The notes under the pieces were generated by a model. That model saw only the letters and a list, made by a program, of their open reading frames with translations, did not search any database and was not told where the DNA came from. This document shows positions 1 through 11,184 of a stretch of 62,000 nt of DNA, one piece after another (the first letter of the stretch is position 1; every line of letters starts with the position of its first letter). Location: positions 1 to 62,000 of the forward strand of contig JACVTC010000188.1 in the NCBI GenBank assembly GCA_016946835.1, written 5' to 3'. This DNA comes from Neocallimastix lanati (nom. inval.) (Eukaryota; Neocallimastigomycota; Neocallimastigomycetes; Neocallimastigales; Neocallimastigaceae). The position numbers and the translations under genes were made by a program.

Positions 1-180
1 AATATTTCAATTATTAAAATACCCTTTAAATATTAAAAAATTTATATTATTATTAATTATTTAATATATATATTATTTATAATTAATAATATATTTTTAA
101 TATTAAATTAAATAAAAATTTAAATTATAATAAAATTTTTATAAAAAATAATAAATTAAATTATTTAATTTTAACAAATA
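1..180. other. AT-rich flank left of the gypsy element
   Basis: No coding signal is visible. The last four bases (177-180, AATA) are the left copy of the probable target-site duplication of the retrotransposon that starts at 181. Confidence 0.6.
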
Positions 181-796
181 TGATACGATATTTTATTAAA
201 TACCGTATATGTTAGTTGGGCGTTTGTGCAAAAGGGAATTACTCCAAGAATATTATATTACAATAATTATATTTACTTTTTATTTATTTATCTTTTATTA
301 TTTTATTTATTATATTTTATCATAAAAAAAAATACATGTTTTATTATTATTCCTTAAAAAAAAAGAAAATATTTATTTATAAATTATTTTCATAATTATA
401 TTTTTTACTAATTTTATAAATTTTATTTATCGAAACACTAAAATTAATTAATAAATATAAATATTCATAACTTTTTACTTATAACTATTAATTCATATTG
501 TTTAACATTATTTAAAAATTATTTTAATATTAACATCAATTTAATTAAACATTCAATCTCCGTTATAATTAATATAACTAATTTTACTATATTATCAACA
601 ATTCTTTTAATATTTTTAATATTATTATTTAATTTAATATTTTAATAATTAATAATAATAAATTATCTTTAATAATATATTAATAATATATTTTAAGATT
701 CATTATATAAAATTAATTTTTAATAAATATTTATATTAATAATTTTTCTAAATAATTTTTCTATTATTTTCTATTATTTTTACTGGACATGCATCA
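181..796 (-). repeat. 3' LTR of the gypsy element
   Basis: This 616-bp TG...CA repeat matches 8677-9292 with one visible substitution. In the element's orientation it is the 3' LTR. A near-palindrome lies at its outer edge (ATACG ... CGTAT, about 183-208). Confidence 0.95.
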
Positions 797-967
797 AGAT
801 GCCCCCACTTAGCTTAGACTTCGTCCCTTGAAGTCTATAAGCATATTAAAATATTTATTAAACTATAATACTATTATATATTTTATAATATTTTTTTATA
901 TTTTTTTTTTATATTTTTTATATATATCAAAATTTTTTTTTTTTTTTTTTTTTTATATATATATCAT

Positions 968-1016
<49 letters not shown>
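797..1016 (-). promoter_or_regulatory. 3' untranslated tail: A-tracts, hairpin and polypurine tract
   Basis: On the sense (minus) strand the integrase stop is followed at once by a pure A-tract of about 48 nt and a second of about 20 nt. A hairpin with an 8-bp stem and 7-nt loop follows (TAGACTTC 815-822, GAAGTCTA 830-837). Then comes AGTGGGGGCATCT directly against the LTR at 796, the expected polypurine tract for plus-strand priming. Confidence 0.75.
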
Positions 1017-1021
<5 letters not shown>

Positions 1022-2894
1022 GATTATAATTTAGGAAATTACTAATATATGGAATTACATTTTTTAGATGAATGTTTCTCTCTGCAATTTCGTTCGTATA
1101 AGGATCACATACTGTGACAGTATTAAATTGCTGTTTAACTATTTTTAATGGTCCGATATAATAAGGGTCTAGTTTCCTTCGATTGAAATTTCTAACTAAA
1201 ACTAGGTCTCCTGGTTTGAATTCACTTCTTAATCTTTTAATCTGTCTTCTCCTATCTTTCCATAATTCATTTGCGGTTTCAATATTTTTGATTGCTTCAG
1301 AAATCCAATTATGGTGATTAATAAATTTTCGAACAAAATATTCTTCTTCTGATTCTTCAGGAAATCTTTTGTCAATATTAATTGCTAATTCAAATGGTTG
1401 TAAGTCTTTCCTACCATAGAGTAATTCGAAACTACTAAATTTAGTAACTTCATTTTTTGTTGTTCTTAAAGCCCAAAGTGCACTAGGTAAAATATCATCC
1501 CATTCTTGATTTTGTTTACTTAATTCTTTAAATTGGCTTTTAAGAATTCTAATATATTTGACTATTTCTCTATTCCTGTTTTCAACTTCTCCGTTAGAAG
1601 CAGGATGATAAGTACTAATATAATGTACATAGACATCATTTAAATCTAGGAAAGCTTTTGTTTTATCAGATATGAATTGCGGGCCATTATCAGTAATTAA
1701 TATCTCTGGAATCCCGTGTCTTGAAAATATATTATTTAAAAATCTAATGACATCTTCTGATTCTGTTTTGGCTAATGCTTCAGCTTCCACCCATTTTGTT
1801 AAATAATCTACAAGTACTATTATATATTTATTACCTCTGAAAGATTCGTATAAGGGTCCAACTAAATCCAATCCTACCCGAGTAAAAGGTAGACCTGGGG
1901 GTGTAGCTAAATCTTCTGTAAATACATTCGGTGGTTGTGGTTTACATAATTGACATACATGACAAGATTTAATAAATAATCTGATATCCTTATTCATTCC
2001 TATCCAATAATAGTTCCTTTTCAAACGATGGTAGGTTTTAAAGTTACCTTCATGTCCTAAACAATGAGCTTTACTAATAAGTTCCCATTTTTCATTATCA
2101 TTAAATATTACTTTTCTTAATTCATTATTATCTTTATAATACTGAACTCCATCAATTAATACAAATTTCTGGTTTATTATTTTTTTATAGAAATCATTTA
2201 GTATTTCAGTACTATCATCAATATCATTATTATTAGTATTAACATGATTAATATTATTATTATTATTATCATTATTATTAAAACTATGTTTATTATTTTC
2301 TTCAGTTTGAAATACCATATAATTCACATTCAATTTATTTTCCACTCCATTATTTTCACTATTATTATTATGTAATTTATTATTAAACTTATTAAACTTA
2401 TTAATGTTATTTACATTATTTTTAATTTCCTCATATTCCATTTTGTAATTTTCATTATTACTATTGATCTTAATTTCATCCACTAACTCTTTTATTTTAT
2501 TAATTTTAGTATTTTTCTTATTTCTAATTTCTTCATTATTTTTAATTTCACAATTTTGAATTTCATTATTTATAACTTGGTTGAATACATCTTTATTATA
2601 ATTTTTTATATTATTTCTTTTATTTTTATTTTTTATATGTTTATCATCATTTTTTATATTTTTGATTATATATTTTTCATTGTTAGAATGTAATCTAGAT
2701 AGTGCATCAGCAACTACATTCCTCCTCCCCTCTTCATATAACACTTTAATTTTTAAAATACTGAACTCAGTTATCCATTTGACATGCCTTGCTGAAGAAG
2801 GTTCTTTATTTTTAAATATGTAAACTAAAGGCTTATGATCGGTATAAAGAATTGTCTCAAAACTATTACCAGTGAGAAAAGGTTTAAATTTCAT
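1017..2894 (-). CDS. Gypsy Pol, C-terminal part: RNase H tail and integrase
   Basis: This 625-residue frame starts inside RNase H (TDHKPL near residue 20, VADALSRL near 65). An Asn/Lys-rich linker follows. The integrase HHCC zinc domain starts with H-x3-H near 276 and ends with CHVCQLC near 313. The catalytic triad appears as D in GLDLVGPL (about 341), D in TDNGPQF (about 404) and E in NGEVENRN (about 433). A GPF/Y-like module (GPLKIV, about 578) lies near the end. Its ATG overlaps the stop of the upstream pol frame as ATGA (2891-2894), a -1 offset. As RNase H is cut mid-domain, the ATG is probably not a natural start; either a base was lost or the ribosome shifts frame here. Confidence 0.9.
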
Positions 2895-5800
2895 GACACA
2901 GTAAATGCGGCAAGCCCCTCAAGTTCTGTAATGCTATAATTGATTTCAGAATTGGAAAGTGTCCTACTTTCATAATATAATGGCTTCTCAATGTTGTCAT
3001 CGTCTAACTGAAGTAGTACCCCGCCAATTCCTGATTTAGATGCATCTGAACGAACGATAAATGGTTTATCAAAATTTGGAGGTGACAATATAGGTGCATT
3101 AATAAGACGAATTTTTAAAAATTCAAATGCATTATTAGATTCGGTAGACCAAACAAAAGGAACATTCTTTTTTGTTAAATCATATAAAGGTTTAGCAATT
3201 TGGGCAAAATGGCTAATGAATTTCCGGTAATATCCAATTGCCCCTAAGAAAGAACGTAACTGTTTTAAATTAGAAGGAGGTAACCAATTAGCAATAACTT
3301 TTATTTTAGAATTCATAGGTTTTATACCCTTAGTAGAAAGAGTATGACCAAGGAGCTCAACTTCTTCTTTAAAGAAATCACATTTTTCAAAATTCACTTT
3401 TAATCCATTATTAGCAAGAATGAGGAATACTTTTTCTAGGTCTTTGATGTGTTGATCTAATGAAGGAGAATAAATAACTAAGTCATCTATGTAAATAAAA
3501 ACACATACTCCGATTAAATCAAAAAATATTCTGTTCATCTCCCTTTGAAAAGTAGCGGGAGCGTTGCATAGTCCAAAAGGCATAACTTCAAAATTAAAGT
3601 TTCCGTAAATGGTCGTAAAGCAAGTGATATCTTTATCATCAGAATGCATAGGAATCTGATGGTACCCTGAGAAGAGATCAATAGTAGACAAAATAGAAAT
3701 ATCACCGCTAACATAGTAAAGTATATCATCTATTAAAGGAAGTGCATAAGCGTCCTTTAATGTACAATTATTAATCTTCCTGTAGTCAACACACATTCTC
3801 ACTTGACCATTCTTTTTCGGTACCAGTACTACAGGAGAAGACCAAGGAGAACTAGAAGGGACAATTAAGTTATTATTTATAAGTTTAATTAATTCCTTTT
3901 TAAGTGCATCAGCTTGCACTTTTGAAATACGGTAGGCCCTCTGTTTAATAGGTGTTGTTCCTGGTATTAAATTAATTCTATGAGGATATAGCTTTGACGA
4001 ACCCAAATCGTCAGTTTTCAGTGCAAGAACACTAATATAATTTAAAAATAATTTTTCTACATCAGCTTTCAAATTTTCTGGTAATTTTTTTACAATAGAG
4101 TGAATCATTTCCAGTTTAGATATTGTGTCGTCTGTGCAAACCTCGTTTTCATTATGTAGTACTTCATTAGTTATTAATAAAAGAGATGGAATCAGTTGTG
4201 TTGTAATATCAACCGTTTTATTCTTATATTCTTTCCTTTCAATATTTCTATCTACTAATTTATAATTACTATTTAATTTGTTATTGCCGTTTTGATCAGA
4301 ATCGATTTTTGATGGAAGTTTAGAATGTAGTATGGGATTTATATTGTTTGTAACTTTAGAATTAATTTTATGATCATTTATTTTATAATTGTCAATTTTA
4401 TCATCATTCTTATTATTATTCGTTTTTATTTTGATATTATTTTCTTTATCGATGTCGACACTATTAAAGAAAGGTAATTTTACATTAAAATTATTTATGT
4501 TAATATTAGGTAACTCTGATTTAGCATATGTAAAAAGTATATTATTATTATCATTATTATTATCATTGTCACTCCAACTAGTTTCAGAATCCTCATCATT
4601 CTCTTCAGAAGAATTATTATTTATATTATTCTCCTTATTCATATTATTTTCTTCGTCATTAATTCTATTTGTACTTTCAGAAGGACTCAAGCTAACATCA
4701 TAAAATAAAGAAGCTAATTCTATAGGATTATTATTTTCATCAATATGATATAAGGTATCATTAACTAAATTTATATCAAATCTATTTCGTTTAAGTGTGT
4801 CAATACCTATTAATATATCAAAGATATCATCCTTATCAATTTTCCTAAAGTAATCGATAAAAGTGTAATTTCCAATAGATATTTTTAGTTCATAAATATC
4901 TGAACAAGTTGAATTGTTGGAATATACCTGAAAAATTTTTTCGGATATTCTCCCAATAGGATTTTTATTAATTTTAAATTTTTTTAAAGCCGTAGTGGTA
5001 ATCAAATTAACGCTAGCACACGAGTCCAAGAAAATTTCAGCTGGTTTCTTATCCACAGTGCCTTTAACTTTAATCACTTTATGTTGGCTTATAATTGTCA
5101 TTACATTTATTAAAGATGTATTCAAATTTTTCTTTATTTTCTCTTTTCCTTCGGTTAATTTTAATGCTTTTGTAAATTCTGACCTGAACTTTGGAAACAG
5201 GTCTAACAAATATACTAACTTCGTTATGACTTCGGTTGATGCTACTTCCTTGATAAAGTCCTTAATTTTAAATTCATTAAAATCTTCCATCATTTTTATG
5301 TGTTTCTCTGGCTTGGAATAACTTTTAACATTGATGGGTACATCATCTTTGTTACTGCTCAGTATTTCATTTATTTTATTCAATTTATTCGCTTTTTTTA
5401 CATTTCTAATATTTGGTTGATTGATATAAGAAAGATCCAAATATTCTAATTTATTTGTATTATTATTAGTTATTGTTTGATTAGTTGGTGGTTGTGAATC
5501 CTCAAAAATTTCAATAGATTCATTGAAAGTAACATTTTTATGATCTTTATTTTCTTTAAATTCTTTACCTTCTTCTTTTTCTGTTGATAGTTTGACATTC
5601 GTTCCTCCCTCATCTATTATCATATCAGGTGTTCCTGTAGTTGCTAATTTATTAACGTTTAATTTTCTTTTCATAATAGTATTTTTCTTCATAGCATTTG
5701 TAATAATTGGAACTGGATTATCTATAAGCTTTTTCTTTATTTCTTTGGTATATGGGGAGATTTTTATTGAATTATTTTTACCTTTCTTTTGGGCAACAGC

Positions 5801-6302
5801 GATAATTTCCTCATTATGGTAATTATCAAAATTATTATAAATATTATTTGAATTAGGTTCATTATTAATTTTCTTTTCATTATCATTTATAGAAATTCTA
5901 TTTAAATCAATTTCATTGTTACTTTGATCATCATTATTATTTTTATAAGTATTATTTATATTAACATCATTGTTAACTTGTTTATTAATAGTGTCATTTT
6001 CATAGATGTTGTTATGATTACTATTATTTAATTTATAACCGTTACTAGTATTCTTACTAAGATATTCTATATTATTTAAGTTATTATTATTATTATTATC
6101 GGAATAAATATTATCAATACTTGTATGATTATCATCAAATAAACTGTTTGTATAATTTATTTTATTATTCTTATTTAAATAATTATTGTTTATATCATAA
6201 TTATGTGAATTATCATTATAAAGATATCCATTATTTATTACATCATTATTTGAAGTTGCACTAGCATTATATGAATTATTATTATTATTATTATTATTAT
6301 GT

Positions 6303-6333
<31 letters not shown>

Positions 6334-6376
6334 AATTATTATCATTAGTATTATTATAATTATTTTTTATTTTCAT
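2891..6376 (-). CDS. Gypsy Pol: protease, reverse transcriptase, RNase H N-part
   Basis: This 1161-residue frame opens with an Asn-rich segment of about 190 residues. The aspartic protease appears near residue 447 as FLDSCAS, with Cys in the usual Gly position of D-S/T-G. RT covers about 795-1060 (LIVPSSSPWSSPVVLVPKK, MCVDYRKIN, DLFSGYHQI, MPFGLCNAPATF) with catalytic YIDD near 960. RNase H begins with VRSDASKSGIG and breaks off after ITELEGLA. The ATG at 6376 is probably not the real start. The same frame is open for 41 codons upstream to a slippery site at the gag stop, so Pol is most likely made as a Gag-Pol fusion. Confidence 0.93.
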
Positions 6377-6469
6377 AGTATTATTATTTAACTTGGGAGA
6401 GTATGTTAAATTTACATATTCTTCATTAATACTATTATTTTTATTATAAGTTTGAAGTTTGGTTTGGTT

Positions 6470-6505
6470 AACGGGAGTTGTCCTTCTCCCATTATTTAGT
6501 TTAAA
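6470..6505 (-). promoter_or_regulatory. Programmed -1 ribosomal frameshift signal (gag/pol)
   Basis: On the sense strand the last gag codons read AAT TTA AAC TAA, which contain the canonical heptamer T TTA AAC in the zero frame (6505-6499) directly before the gag stop (6498-6496). After a 5-nt spacer there is an 8-bp stem, AATGGGAG (6493-6486) with CTCCCGTT (6477-6470), and an 8-nt loop. One stem pair is a T-G wobble. The -1 frame is open from here into pol (41 codons to the ATG at 6376). Site, spacing and stem all fit known -1 frameshift elements. Confidence 0.85.
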
Positions 6506-7800
6506 TTATTAAAGCTATCTCCATTATTATTATTATTATTTACATTTGCTTTGAAATTACTATTAATATTTGAACTAGTAGTATTAATATCCTGATTTAT
6601 TCCATTAGAATTTCTATTAAAATTATTATTTCCAGTGGGAATATTATTCTCATTAAAATTATTATTATTTCTATTAGCAATATTATTTCCAGTAAATTTA
6701 TTATTTTTATTAAAGTAATAATTACTACCATTAAAAGAATTATTGTAGCCATTTTTATTACTATTATTATAATAATTGTTATATTTATTACTATTATTAT
6801 TATAATCAAAATTATTATTATAATTATTACCCATATCATTATTATTCATATTATAAAGATTATTATTTCTATTACTACCATTATTTTTATTATTAGGACA
6901 TTCATAAGCTTTATGTCCTACTTGTTTACATGAGTAACACATAACTGATTTTCTAGCTTTTGGTTCGTAGTTATTATAGAATCTTCTTGTATCATAAGTA
7001 TTATTTTGTTGAATTTGTTCTACTCCGTGATAATAATTATTATTATTATTAAAACTTTTATTTTTATTGTTGCTATATCTACCTGGTGTAAACATTCTAT
7101 TATTGGTGGAGTTTTTATTTATATAACCCATAACATATGATGACGCTTGATATGAATTATCTAAATTATTTCCATGTTCTCTTAAGCTCCTATAAATTGG
7201 ATGATTTAATAAATTGTTACTATTTTTATTTATGTTGTTTTGATATACCATAACATTCTGAGAATTTTTGTTTGTTATAGTTCGTACTTCAGCTTTTTCT
7301 GCACGTTCTGCTACTTCGAACGCTTCTGTTAATGTTTTACAGTTGGCCAAAATTACTTGAGAATGTACATATACCCTATCATGTATAGCATTTAAATAAT
7401 CATCGACACATATTAATTTTTTATATTCCAAGTCAAGTCGATGATAAAGAGTTAAATAATTATAATTAAATCCTTTAATTGTTTCATTTCTTTTTATTTT
7501 TAAGGCCTTTAAAATTGAACACTTATCATTTTGAGTAATTTCTAAATAATCTTCAATGGCTCTCTGGATTTCTTTATATGAGGGAAACCTTTTAACATTA
7601 TTTCTTGTAGTACATAAAGATTTTAAAAGGTTTTTTATGTCAGCCTCTACTGCGTTCTTTACCCAAATAAAAATTCTGTTTGGTTCCTCAATGTTGTAAA
7701 TTTCCATAACATTTTTGAAATCTTCTATCCAAGAATCTATGTCCTTACCATAATTTGCTAAGTATGGTAAGTCTCTTCTAATTTTCGAAGCGTCCGCCAT
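6496..7800 (-). CDS. Gypsy Gag (capsid and CCHC nucleocapsid)
   Basis: The 434-residue protein has a helical N-terminal capsid-like region (about 1-190). One CCHC zinc knuckle follows, C-x2-C-x4-H-x4-C (CYSCKQVGHKAYEC, about 288-301). The tail is very Asn-rich. It is the first frame after the leader and PBS. It would package element RNA in cytoplasmic particles. Its stop codon forms part of the -1 frameshift signal. It has little visible similarity to the Gag at the right end of the window, so two gypsy lineages are present. Confidence 0.9.
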   Translation of the reverse strand: MADASKIRRDLPYLANYGKDIDSWIEDFKNVMEIYNIEEPNRIFIWVKNAVEADIKNLLKSLCTTRNNVKRFPSYKEIQRAIEDYLEITQNDKCSILKALKIKRNETIKGFNYNYLTLYHRLDLEYKKLICVDDYLNAIHDRVYVHSQVILANCKTLTEAFEVAERAEKAEVRTITNKNSQNVMVYQNNINKNSNNLLNHPIYRSLREHGNNLDNSYQASSYVMGYINKNSTNNRMFTPGRYSNNKNKSFNNNNNYYHGVEQIQQNNTYDTRRFYNNYEPKARKSVMCYSCKQVGHKAYECPNNKNNGSNRNNNLYNMNNNDMGNNYNNNFDYNNNSNKYNNYYNNSNKNGYNNSFNGSNYYFNKNNKFTGNNIANRNNNNFNENNIPTGNNNFNRNSNGINQDINTTSSNINSNFKANVNNNNNNGDSFNNLN

Positions 7801-7886
7801 TTATCTAATTATTATTTTAATTTGAAATTATATTCTTATATACTTTTACGAGTATAATAATATTATTTTTATTATTGTTATTATTA

Positions 7887-7936
<50 letters not shown>

Positions 7937-8490
7937 TCTTATTTTATATACTATTACTAAAATATTACTATTATTAAAATATTATTTATTATTATTAATT
8001 ATTAATTCACTATTACTAAAATATTATTTATTATTATTAATTATTACTTAATTCACTATTACTAAAATATTATTTATTATTATTAATTATTACTTAATTC
8101 ACTATTACTAAAATATCATTTATTATTATTAATTATTACTTAATTCACCATTACTAAAATATTATTTATTATTATTATTAAAATATTATCTATTATTTTT
8201 TTTTTTTTTCTAAATATTATCACATATACTATTAATAAAATATTATTTAATATTAATTTTTATACTAAACTATTACTACTTTTTATTATAATATCATTTC
8301 TTAATTAAAGGTTTATTCGTTTTTATACTGGTCCGAATTCCCAGTTGTCTTTAATTACTAATAAAGATGATAATAAAAAAAAATTAACTATACTAATAAT
8401 AATAATTAAAGACTTATTCGTTTTTATTCTGGTTCGAACTCCCAGTTACCTTTAATTATTATTTAATAATAATCATAATAATTTTAGGCG

Positions 8491-8525
<35 letters not shown>

Positions 8526-8655
8526 TTTATATATTACTATTATAAAAAAAATTAATTATTTAATTTTAATTTAATATTAATTATTTAATTGTCTTTATTT
8601 TTTAAAAAGTAAATATCAATATAAATATAAATTTCATAATATTCTTGGTTTGCAC
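7801..8655 (-). other. Gypsy 5' leader with tandem repeats
   Basis: The leader between PBS and gag is about 0.85 kb. It holds an ATT microsatellite (about 7861-7935), then about four copies of a 45-50-bp unit containing CACTATTACTAAAATAT (about 7950-8170). A duplicated block of about 60 bp follows, with TTATTCGTTTTTATACTGG at 8312 and a variant copy near 8410. A T-run lies at about 8489-8518. No ORF is seen. Confidence 0.6.
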
Positions 8656-8672
8656 GCCCGGATTCTCCACCA
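8656..8672 (-). promoter_or_regulatory. Primer binding site (tRNA 3'-end complement)
   Basis: The + strand reads GCCCGGATTCTCCACCA, which has the form of a tRNA 3' end with CCA. On the element's sense strand it becomes TGGTGGAGAATCCGGGC, four bases inside the 5' LTR. I cannot name the tRNA; it is not one of the tRNAs in this window. Confidence 0.8.
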
Positions 8673-8676
8673 TTTT

Positions 8677-9292
8677 TGATACGATATTTTATTAAATACC
8701 GTATATGTTAGTTGGGCGTTTGTGCAAAAGGGAATTACTCCAAGAATATTATATTACAATAATTATATTTACTTTTTAGTTATTTATCTTTTATTATTTT
8801 ATTTATTATATTTTATCATAAAAAAAAATACATGTTTTATTATTATTCCTTAAAAAAAAAGAAAATATTTATTTATAAATTATTTTCATAATTATATTTT
8901 TTACTAATTTTATAAATTTTATTTATCGAAACACTAAAATTAATTAATAAATATAAATATTCATAACTTTTTACTTATAACTATTAATTCATATTGTTTA
9001 ACATTATTTAAAAATTATTTTAATATTAACATCAATTTAATTAAACATTCAATCTCCGTTATAATTAATATAACTAATTTTACTATATTATCAACAATTC
9101 TTTTAATATTTTTAATATTATTATTTAATTTAATATTTTAATAATTAATAATAATAAATTATCTTTAATAATATATTAATAATATATTTTAAGATTCATT
9201 ATATAAAATTAATTTTTAATAAATATTTATATTAATAATTTTTCTAAATAATTTTTCTATTATTTTCTATTATTTTTACTGGACATGCATCA
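8677..9292 (-). repeat. 5' LTR of the gypsy element
   Basis: Partner of 181-796, equal in length with one visible substitution. In the sense direction its end next to the PBS carries TAATATTCTTGG, which is complementary to a block just past the PBS (see findings). Confidence 0.95.
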
Positions 9293-9300
9293 AATATAAA

Positions 9301-9856
9301 TGTAACAGATACATGGTAACTTCAAGCCTATCCAATGATAGTTCTTTGGTTACGTAACGTATCTCTAAACAGCTAGCAATTTCGGCTAATCAAATAAAAT
9401 CTTTTATTACTTTCATACATTAAATTTTATTATTTTATAAATAATTATATAGTTAAATATTTATTTAAATATATTTTATTTAGTGATTAGTAAACTAAGT
9501 TAAATTAAATTATTTACCAATCATAATATTATTGACATGTATAAATAATAATTGAACTTGTAACTGTAACGCACTAGCGTTACTATTAACGTAAATTGTT
9601 ATTATAAATATTAATATTGATAAATAAAAATATAATTATTAAATAAAAATATTACTCGGTGTAAGCCCAGCAACTGATAACAAATAAAGTTATAAAGTAC
9701 TGCGCTATACTCTAGTGTAAAAAGAAATAATAATTATAGAATTAATTAATTTAGTGTTTATTATTAACAACTCGAATAGAGAGGTGTTAAGTTATCTTAG
9801 CCTTTAAATTTAGTTATTATTCGTTATTCTAGTTAATAATAAACTTACCTTTTACA
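9301..9856. mobile_element. Solo LTR (556 bp) upstream of tRNA-Ser
   Basis: The segment starts TGTAACAGAT and ends TTTTACA, giving TGTAA/TTACA inverted ends. It is flanked by ATAAA at 9296-9300 and at 9857-9861, a perfect 5-bp target duplication. No coding region is present. These features fit a solo LTR left by LTR-LTR recombination. It is unrelated in sequence to the gypsy LTR beside it. Strand cannot be decided. Confidence 0.8.
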
Positions 9857-9868
9857 ATAAAAATAGTA

Positions 9869-9950
9869 GTCACTTTGGCGGAGTGGTTAACGCGGTGGCC
9901 TGCTAAGCCATTTCCCTTTGGGAGCGCAGGTTCGAGTCCTGCAGGTGACG
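9869..9950 (+). tRNA. tRNA-Ser(GCT)
   Basis: The 82-nt cloverleaf has acceptor GTCACTT paired with AGGTGAC (one T-G pair) and discriminator G. The anticodon arm is GTGGC-CTGCTAA-GCCAT, giving anticodon GCT. A long variable arm (TCCCTTTGGGAG) marks a class II tRNA, and the T-arm holds GGTTCGAGTCC. There is no intron. A T-run for Pol III termination follows near 9968. Two LTR elements sit within 15 bp of its 5' end. Confidence 0.95.
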
Positions 9951-11184
9951 TATGTAATAAAATAGTATTTTTATTAATACTAATAAAAAAAATTTTTTTT
10001 TCTTTTATTTATTAATTTAAAATAAGAAAAGAAAAGAAAAAAAAAAAAAAAAGAAAAGAAATAATAGAAGTACTACCTATAGGGCTAAAGTTTAAAGCAG
10101 AAATAAATCTTTAAAAAAAAAAATTTATAAGAAAAAAAAAAAAAATAAAAAAAAAAACTAAAATGAAATAAAAGAAAAATAAAATAAAATAAAATATAAA
10201 TTAAAATAAAAATAAAAATAAAAATAAAAATAAAAAAAAAAAAATAAAAATAATAATAATAATAAAAATAAAAAAAGATAGAAGCTTGTTAAGGAAAGAA
10301 ACAAAATAATTATTTTTCATTAGATAAAAATAATAATTTATTTAAATATTATATATAAATATATATTATTTAAAATTTCTAGCCTATTTATATTTAAAGT
10401 TTTTAATTTCCAAATAAAAAAAAAAAAAAAAAAAAAAAAAAAGTACAATATAAAAATTATTTATATATATTATATTATCATTATTTTTTCTTTTTTTTTT
10501 TTTTTATATTTTTTATTTTTTTTAGATATATCGGTAATATAAGTTTCTTTTATTAAATTATAAATCATTATACTTTTTTCCTTTTTTTTTAATTAAAAAC
10601 CAAATTATTATATAAATTTTTAATAATAAAAAAAAAAAAAAAAAAAAAAAAAGAAAGAAAAACAAATTGAATTAATATTACCATCATTATTAAAAATATT
10701 GTATATATTAATTCAGATGATAGTAATGGAAATATTAATACATATTTTAATAATAATAATAATATTATTATTAATTAAAAAAAAAAATAATAATAATAAA
10801 TTATTAATTCAAATAACAGCAATAATATTATTATAAAATTTTTTTTCGTTAAACTTTTAAGAATAGATACTTATCTAAAATAAAATAAAAAATAAATAAA
10901 TAAATAAATATTAAAAAGAAAAAATTATTACAATTTAAAGCAACTTTATTCTTTTTTTTTTTTTTTTTATATAATAAATATTTTAATTATTTTTATTTTA
11001 AATGATATGAAAATTTAAAAAGAAAAAATTATTATTATACATGCTTTTTAATAAATAAAAAATTAAGTTTTGATAATAATTCTTTTCATAACTATATTTG
11101 TTATATATATATATTATGTAAAAGATATTAACAAAAATTTTTTTTTTTTATTTATTATTATTTACTATTTTTTTTTTTTTTTTT
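9951..11184. other. AT-rich intergenic, no gene seen
   Basis: The stretch consists of A-tracts, T-tracts and AAT/AAAAT microsatellites. I see no coding or RNA signal beyond the Pol III T-run just after the tRNA. Confidence 0.6.

Larger units (their letters stand above)
181..9292 (-). mobile_element. Ty3/gypsy LTR retrotransposon, near full length
   Basis: The element is bounded by two 616-bp direct repeats (181-796 and 8677-9292), both starting TGATACGATA and ending GGACATGCATCA. I found one difference between them (T/G near 283 versus 8779), so insertion is recent. Flanks are AATA at 177-180 and 9293-9296, a 4-bp duplication. Genes run on the minus strand: leader and PBS next to the right LTR, gag, pol with protease, RT, RNase H and integrase, then a polypurine tract next to the left LTR. 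This gene order (RT before integrase) is the Ty3/gypsy order. No chromodomain is evident after integrase. A frame break in RNase H may make this copy defective. Confidence 0.95.

Noticed and set aside
828-1034. Plus-strand ORF of 68 codons
   Set aside because: It encodes only poly-Phe/Ile from the T-tracts in the 3' end of the gypsy element.
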